Below are positions 59,450-64,000 of a DNA stretch of 64,000 nt, piece after piece; position 1 is the first letter of the stretch, and the number at the start of each line of letters is the position of its first letter. Origin of the DNA: Gammaproteobacteria bacterium. Its GTDB lineage: Bacteria > Pseudomonadota > Gammaproteobacteria > Pseudomonadales > Azotimanducaceae. The notes below the pieces were generated by a model, which searched no databases, was not told the DNA's origin, and saw only the letters and a program-made list of their open reading frames with translations. The position numbers and the translations under genes were made by a program. Location of the stretch: NCBI GenBank assembly GCA_026707045.1, contig JAPOXO010000096.1:1-64000 (forward strand), read 5' to 3'.

Positions 59450-61366
59450 ATGTTGCAAAAAATGAGGGCGGGAGCTCAAACTTTTGGTGCCAAGGTCCTC
59501 GCTGGCATTATCTGTTTCGTGTTGGTTGTGTTTGGGTTCGGTGCCTTCAATCTCTTCGCGGTGTCAGAACCGGCTGTTGTCAAAGTCAATGGCGATCCTG
59601 TCACCGAGAACGAGCTGCAGCGATCGGTGGAAGTGCAGCGACAGAATTTTCGAAGAACGTATGGAAGCGATCTCGATCCAGCATATGTTGAGAGGGTGAT
59701 CAACAACCAAACTGTTCTACGACAGTTGATCAACAATCGTCTTGTTAAGCAAAAAGCTGAACAAATCGGATTCGAGTCATCCAAGAAGGAATTTGTCGAC
59801 AGATTGCAATCGAATCCTGCATTTCAGCTTGATGGCGAGTTTGATTCTGATCAATTTATAAGGGTCATAAGTCGTGCTGGATACTCGCCCCAATCCTATG
59901 AAGCAAGTGCTCGAGAAGACTATGTGATCTCTCGATTGGCACGAATCCAGGAGAACACTTCGTTTGTGACAGAACGTGAAGTTCGAGATGCTTCGGCTAT
60001 CGCAGGGCAGACTCGAGACATCGCATTTATAGTGTTCGAGTCCAATTCGTTCTTGGGGGACTACGAACCGACTGATGAAGAGGTTTTTGAATACTACGAG
60101 GAGAACAGTGAAGACTTTATGACCCGAGAGGAGTATGAAATCGCTTACGTTGTGCTCGACCGCAAAATGTTTGAAGCGGATTTGTTAGTAGATGACTCCG
60201 AGGTCGTTGAGGCGTATGAGGCAGAGAAAAAAGTAGCCGAATCCAATGCTGAACGCAAGGCGTCCCACATTCTGCTCCATGTAGATGGCTCTCGAACCTC
60301 AGAAGATGCCACCCGGCAATTGATTGAAGTTCGCAAGCGAGTGTTAGAAGGCGAGAGTTTTGCAGATATCGCTGGTGACATATCTGACGACGTAAGTACG
60401 GCTATCAATGGCGGAGACTTGGGATTTGCCGGACGTGGACTCTATGTGCCAGAATTTGAACAAGTGCTTTTTGGCATGGAGATCGACGAAATCTCCGCTC
60501 CGTTTGAGACGGAATTCGGTGTGCACATCATTCAGCTTCACGAGATTCAGGAGGTCGAACATCCTTCATTTGAAGAACGAGAGGCTGAACTTCGAGAGTC
60601 AATTTTGGCTGACCTTGCGACTCCCGCCTTCGAGGAAGCAATAGCCGAACTCGAACAAATCACTTATGAAAAGAGCTTGTCGTTGGAACCCGCAGCTACG
60701 GCATTGGGTCTTGAAATCCAAACACAAGCTGGCATCTCACGAAGCAATGGAGACCCGCCTTTCGATGCCTACAGAGTACGTAGTGAACTGCTCGATGGAG
60801 ACGTGCTGACTATTGACGCAAACAGTCGTCCAATTGAAGTATCTGATAGTCAAACATTGGTAGGTAGGATTGTGTCTCGAACAGAACCCAAACTTCGCCC
60901 CGTGGATGAAGTTCGACCACAGATTGAAGGTGGATTGAAATCACTTCGATCTCGCAAGCTTGCCGAAGAAGCGCGGGATGAAGCGCTCAGCTCCCTTGAG
61001 GTATCGAAGGACTATTCTGCCGTCGCGGATCAGTTTGAATTCGAATGGAACACTTTTGACGCGACCCAGAGAAACAACAGTGACGTAGACCGAGAGATTA
61101 TTGAGGCCGCTTTTAACGAACGGCTATCCACAGAAGGAGAACGAAAAATACTGTCGGTCGATATCAATCCAATCGAATTTGCCATAGTTGTTGTGTCTCG
61201 GATGGCGCCCGGGGACTACAACGAATTGCCTCAGGCTACGCAAACACAGATCCGAGACGAGCTACAAGATGGATTAAAGACCAATGGGTTGATTTCGTTT
61301 ATTGACTCTCTCAGAAGTGAGGCTTCACTCAAGTATCAGATCCCCGAATTAGCCGAAACTCCCTAA
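59450..61366 (+). CDS. ppiD: Peptidyl-prolyl isomerase/periplasmic chaperone PpiD
   Basis: 638 residues anchored by one helix (about 12-36). A SurA-like N-terminal chaperone region (about 40-200) is followed by a parvulin domain (about 263-365) with A-S-H-I-L-L-H, N-G-G-D-L-G-F and F-G-V-H-I-I-Q-L. A C-terminal region closes the protein. PpiD works at the periplasmic exit of the Sec translocon. Gene order hupB-ppiD is the gammaproteobacterial one. Confidence 0.93.
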   Translation: MLQKMRAGAQTFGAKVLAGIICFVLVVFGFGAFNLFAVSEPAVVKVNGDPVTENELQRSVEVQRQNFRRTYGSDLDPAYVERVINNQTVLRQLINNRLVKQKAEQIGFESSKKEFVDRLQSNPAFQLDGEFDSDQFIRVISRAGYSPQSYEASAREDYVISRLARIQENTSFVTEREVRDASAIAGQTRDIAFIVFESNSFLGDYEPTDEEVFEYYEENSEDFMTREEYEIAYVVLDRKMFEADLLVDDSEVVEAYEAEKKVAESNAERKASHILLHVDGSRTSEDATRQLIEVRKRVLEGESFADIAGDISDDVSTAINGGDLGFAGRGLYVPEFEQVLFGMEIDEISAPFETEFGVHIIQLHEIQEVEHPSFEEREAELRESILADLATPAFEEAIAELEQITYEKSLSLEPAATALGLEIQTQAGISRSNGDPPFDAYRVRSELLDGDVLTIDANSRPIEVSDSQTLVGRIVSRTEPKLRPVDEVRPQIEGGLKSLRSRKLAEEARDEALSSLEVSKDYSAVADQFEFEWNTFDATQRNNSDVDREIIEAAFNERLSTEGERKILSVDINPIEFAIVVVSRMAPGDYNELPQATQTQIRDELQDGLKTNGLISFIDSLRSEASLKYQIPELAETP

Positions 61367-61398
61367 ATTAGTCTGCTGAACATCTTCTACCCAACGCC

Positions 61399-61860
61399 TT
61401 GAACTCGGTTCGAATTTATACGGACGGAGCATGTCTACGCAACCCTGGTCCAGGAGGCTGGGCGGCTCTTATAAAGGCACACAGTGACGAGTTTGAACTC
61501 GCCGGAGGGGCTCGACACACCACTAACAATCGCATGGAAATGATTGCCGCAATCAAGGGATTGGAAGCGTGCAAGAGCCGGTCCGGCGTATTGCTGATCA
61601 CCGACTCAAGATACTTGCGCGACGGAATTACGATATACATCAAGACTTGGCGCAACAATGGTTGGCAAACATCCAACAAATCGCCCGTAAAGAACATGGA
61701 TCTTTGGCAACGACTGGATGGTCTTACACAGGCACATGATGTTCGGTGGAAGTGGGTCAAGGGTCATAGTGGAAATCCTGAAAACGAACGGGTAGACGCA
61801 TTGGCTCGAGAGCAAGCTAGACGCTTTCAAGCCTTTTTGGAAGGCGACAATGAGTGCTAA
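61399..61860 (+). CDS. rnhA: Ribonuclease HI
   Basis: Cleaves RNA in RNA-DNA hybrids. Active-site Asp9 (Y-T-D-G), Glu47 (R-M-E-M), Asp69 (I-T-D-S) and Asp133 (R-V-D-A-L-A), with His123 in K-G-H-S-G-N-P. 153 residues. The TTG start at 61399 has no clear ribosome-binding site; it is used because the domain begins there. It overlaps dnaQ by 11 bases. Confidence 0.95.
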   Translation: MNSVRIYTDGACLRNPGPGGWAALIKAHSDEFELAGGARHTTNNRMEMIAAIKGLEACKSRSGVLLITDSRYLRDGITIYIKTWRNNGWQTSNKSPVKNMDLWQRLDGLTQAHDVRWKWVKGHSGNPENERVDALAREQARRFQAFLEGDNEC

Positions 61861-62545
61861 ACGATTCCTTGTGCTAGATACCGAGACTACCGGTCTGGAT
61901 GTTCATGAAGGTCATCGGATTATCGAGGTGGGGTGTGTCGAAGTGGATAACTTTCAGGTAACTGAAACAGTCTTTCACTCCTATTTGAATCCCGAGCGAG
62001 AGATCGACAGTGAGGCGATCCGAGTGCACGGCCTCACTCTCGCGAGACTTGCCAAAGAACCCGTGTTCGCGGAAATTGCAGAAGACTTCCTGAGGTTTGT
62101 GCGAGACAACGAGGTTGTGATTCACAATGCTTCCTTCGACATTCCATTTCTAAACAATGAGCTCAAGTTGTGTGGCTATGATGAGCGAGTGGATCAGATT
62201 TGCAAAGTGGTTGACTCATTAGAGATTGCGGGCCGCAAGCATGCTCGACAGTACAACAATTTGGATGCGTTGTGCAAGAGATATAACGTAGATACAGCTT
62301 CTCGCGACGAAGCACACGGTGCTCTGGTGGATGCCCGATTGCTTGCTCGTGTATACATCAAAATGACGGCTGGTGAGGTTGGTCTATTTGACGAATCCGA
62401 ACCGACAATCGATCAACATGAAACGATGGTGGACTATTCGTTCTTTGAAAGAAGAACACCCGTCATTGTGCGGGCAACAGCCGAGGAATTGGAAGCTCAC
62501 AATGAATGTGTACGTACATTGAAGGAGACGCTCCAAACTGACTAA
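61850..62545 (+). CDS. dnaQ: DNA polymerase III epsilon subunit (proofreading exonuclease)
   Basis: 231 residues. The DEDDh exonuclease motifs are L-D-T-E-T-T-G near residue 9, H-N-A-S-F-D near 87-92, and H-G-A-L-V-D-A near 150. A C-terminal segment after about residue 185 would bind the polymerase subunit. Starts at an ATG within the rnhA end. rnhA-dnaQ is a common gammaproteobacterial pair. The 255 bases after it show no supportable gene or RNA. Confidence 0.95.
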   Translation: MSAKRFLVLDTETTGLDVHEGHRIIEVGCVEVDNFQVTETVFHSYLNPEREIDSEAIRVHGLTLARLAKEPVFAEIAEDFLRFVRDNEVVIHNASFDIPFLNNELKLCGYDERVDQICKVVDSLEIAGRKHARQYNNLDALCKRYNVDTASRDEAHGALVDARLLARVYIKMTAGEVGLFDESEPTIDQHETMVDYSFFERRTPVIVRATAEELEAHNECVRTLKETLQTD

Positions 62546-62800
62546 CGTATAGCACGGCGGCATTGAACCCTTGGGGCGTTGCATTTCGCTCCTGAGTGTC
62601 CGCTATTCCAGCTCGCTCCCAACCTGCGATCAATAGATGCAACAACATCTTGAGGAAAACGCGTTGAAAATTGTTGTGCTGCAATGTCCGACGGCTCTCG
62701 CAGATCTAAGACGTCGGTTTTGCATGTAGCGCCAATACGCTTGCTGGACAAGGTCTCGTCGCGCAGAACACACTGTATTGAATGGATGTCGTTTGCTTGT

Positions 62801-64000
62801 TTAACCGCTGTACAAGAAGAATGTCACCATGATCCAACCCATCAACCCCATTGTCACAAAGTATGGGAAAGCCATTTTGACCATCCGAAGATACGATAGT
62901 CTGATTAGAGGCGCTAAGGACGTGGTCAAGAGAAACAGAAATGCGGCTTGGCCATTGGGCGTGAGAACACTCGGAATGTTAGTACCGGTATTAACTGCTA
63001 TTGCTAACGTATCGAACAAGTGGCGGTCGATGGTTCCCGATTCGAAGGCGGTCTCGATTTCGGTGATATAGACAGTTGCTACAAACACATTGTCGCTGAT
63101 GGCCGAGAGTAGTCCATTCGCTATGTAGAACATTCCTGGTTGTTGAGAAGGTTCCAACGTGAGAACCCAATTTACAACAGGTGCAAACAAGTGCTGATCG
63201 TGAATAACCGCAACGATTGCGAAAAACACCACAAGCAACGAAATAAATGGAAGTGCTTCGCCAAACCCATCGGCAATTCGGTGTTCGTCGACGATTCCAT
63301 TGAATGCGGTCTGGATGACGATGATCATCAGACCCACAATTCCGACTTCGGCAATGTGAAAAGCCAAAGCGAAAACCAGCAGTATCGCTGCAATTGCCTG
63401 TACAACAAGCTGAGCCTTTTCAGCCGTTGTGCGTTTTTTGTCTTCCTGATTTTCATAGTCCTGCAAAATTTCTCGGATACTATTGGGAAGCTTCGCTCCA
63501 TAGTGAAACCAACCAGTTAGTTCTAGAAACACGCACGTGCAGAATCCGACAACCATGACAGGTAGTGTGACGATCGCCATTCGTAGGAAGAACTCGATGA
63601 AATCCCATCCCATGACTTTGGAGATTAGGAGGTTTTGAGGTTCTCCGACCGTAGTCATCACACCGCCAATTGCGGTACCCACCGCGGCGTGCATTAGCAG
63701 ACCACGAAGAAAAGCTCGATACTTCTCAAGTTCTTGTTCATGCTTCAGCTTCGCAGCATCGTCTTCGAAAGACCTGTCCGCCTCTGCCACTTCGTTGTAC
63801 ACATGCCAAAATCCAAGGCCAACGCTAATCACCACGGCGGTTACGGTAAGGGCATCGAGAAATGCCGAAAGTACAGCTGCAACTGAACTAAAGAGAAAAG
63901 CCAGCAAGATCTGTGATCGCACTCTAACAAGCAACTTTGTAAAGATGAACAGCAATAGTTCTCGCATAAAGAAAATTGCTGTGACCATGAAGAGGAGGAG
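62801..64000 (-). CDS. nhaB: Na+/H+ antiporter NhaB, C-terminal part (cut by window edge)
   Basis: About 399 codons up to the window end; the first part of the protein lies outside. The sequence follows NhaB closely: F-L-D-A-L-T-V near residue 45, H-A-A-V-G-T-A-I-G-G-V-M-T, G-E-P-Q-N-L-L-I and I-S-D-N-V-F-V-A-T-V-Y-I, then N-T-G-T-N-I-P-S-V. Ten or so hydrophobic helices are visible. The upstream codons read L-L-L-F before the first Met, so that Met is internal rather than a true start. NhaB exports Na+ in exchange for protons at the inner membrane. Confidence 0.93.
   Translation of the reverse strand, partial: LLLFMVTAIFFMRELLLFIFTKLLVRVRSQILLAFLFSSVAAVLSAFLDALTVTAVVISVGLGFWHVYNEVAEADRSFEDDAAKLKHEQELEKYRAFLRGLLMHAAVGTAIGGVMTTVGEPQNLLISKVMGWDFIEFFLRMAIVTLPVMVVGFCTCVFLELTGWFHYGAKLPNSIREILQDYENQEDKKRTTAEKAQLVVQAIAAILLVFALAFHIAEVGIVGLMIIVIQTAFNGIVDEHRIADGFGEALPFISLLVVFFAIVAVIHDQHLFAPVVNWVLTLEPSQQPGMFYIANGLLSAISDNVFVATVYITEIETAFESGTIDRHLFDTLAIAVNTGTNIPSVLTPNGQAAFLFLLTTSLAPLIRLSYLRMVKMAFPYFVTMGLMGWIMVTFFLYSG

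Noticed and set aside
62542..62751. Minus-strand frame between dnaQ and nhaB
   Set aside because: No conserved features, an odd composition, and overlap with the end of dnaQ; treated as non-coding.
1..64000. CRISPR arrays, insertion sequences, phage integrases and rRNA genes
   Set aside because: No regularly spaced repeats, transposase or integrase motifs, or rRNA sequence were seen in the window.

Overview
The window is a stretch of chromosome from a Gram-negative bacterium, most likely an uncultured gammaproteobacterium. Three things point there: gltA divergent from sdhCDAB-sucAB-lpd-sucCD; the order leuCDB-asd-truA-folC-dedD-cvpA-purF; and tig-clpP-clpX-hupB-ppiD followed by rnhA-dnaQ. 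An outer membrane is implied by lpxH, a TonB-dependent receptor and a SPOR protein. GC content looks a little under 50 percent by eye, and GTG or TTG starts are common. The species cannot be named from this sequence.

Layout. 1-0.92 kb: the start of an amidohydrolase and a secreted Sel1-like protein, both on the minus strand. 1.1-13.5 kb: a TCA block in which citrate synthase is transcribed away from a nearly continuous run encoding succinate dehydrogenase, 2-oxoglutarate dehydrogenase (E1, E2, E3) and succinyl-CoA synthetase. 13.7-18.7 kb: htpG with a heat-shock-like promoter, gpsA, a DUF4892/OmpA-like envelope protein and aroC. 19.0-24.2 kb: a TonB-dependent receptor, a beta-propeller phytase interrupted by one frameshift, and a family III CoA-transferase. 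24.4-42.1 kb: an exporter-rich block. It holds two related half-size ABC exporters, a 525-base gap with a terminator and a structured leader, two tandem pairs of larger ABC half-transporters that look like one duplicated operon, and an oppositely transcribed MacAB-like set (adaptor, ATPase, two FtsX-type permeases). 42.4-43.4 kb: a DUF1993 protein and a small membrane protein. 43.5-52.6 kb: the leucine-aspartate-semialdehyde-folate-purine run. 52.6-54.8 kb: miaE, converging on and overlapping lpxH, with folD. 54.9-55.3 kb: tRNA-Pro(TGG), tRNA-Arg(TCT) and tRNA-His(GTG). 55.3-61.4 kb: an unusually long trigger factor, clpP, clpX, hupB and ppiD, with no lon between clpX and hupB. 61.4-64 kb: rnhA, dnaQ and the C-terminal part of nhaB.

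Most of the window is housekeeping. The accessory and most unusual part is 19-42 kb. The receptor and phytase suggest scavenging of inositol phosphates. The exporter block has six complete ABC half-transporters and a MacAB-like pump but no recognisable biosynthetic or precursor-peptide gene, so its substrates are unknown. The least explained signals are the duplicated ABC pairs, which share a Gly/Ser/Asn-rich insert in one subunit and a long periplasmic loop in the other, and the pseudoknot-capable leader in front of them. No CRISPR array, insertion sequence, integrase or rRNA gene was seen.
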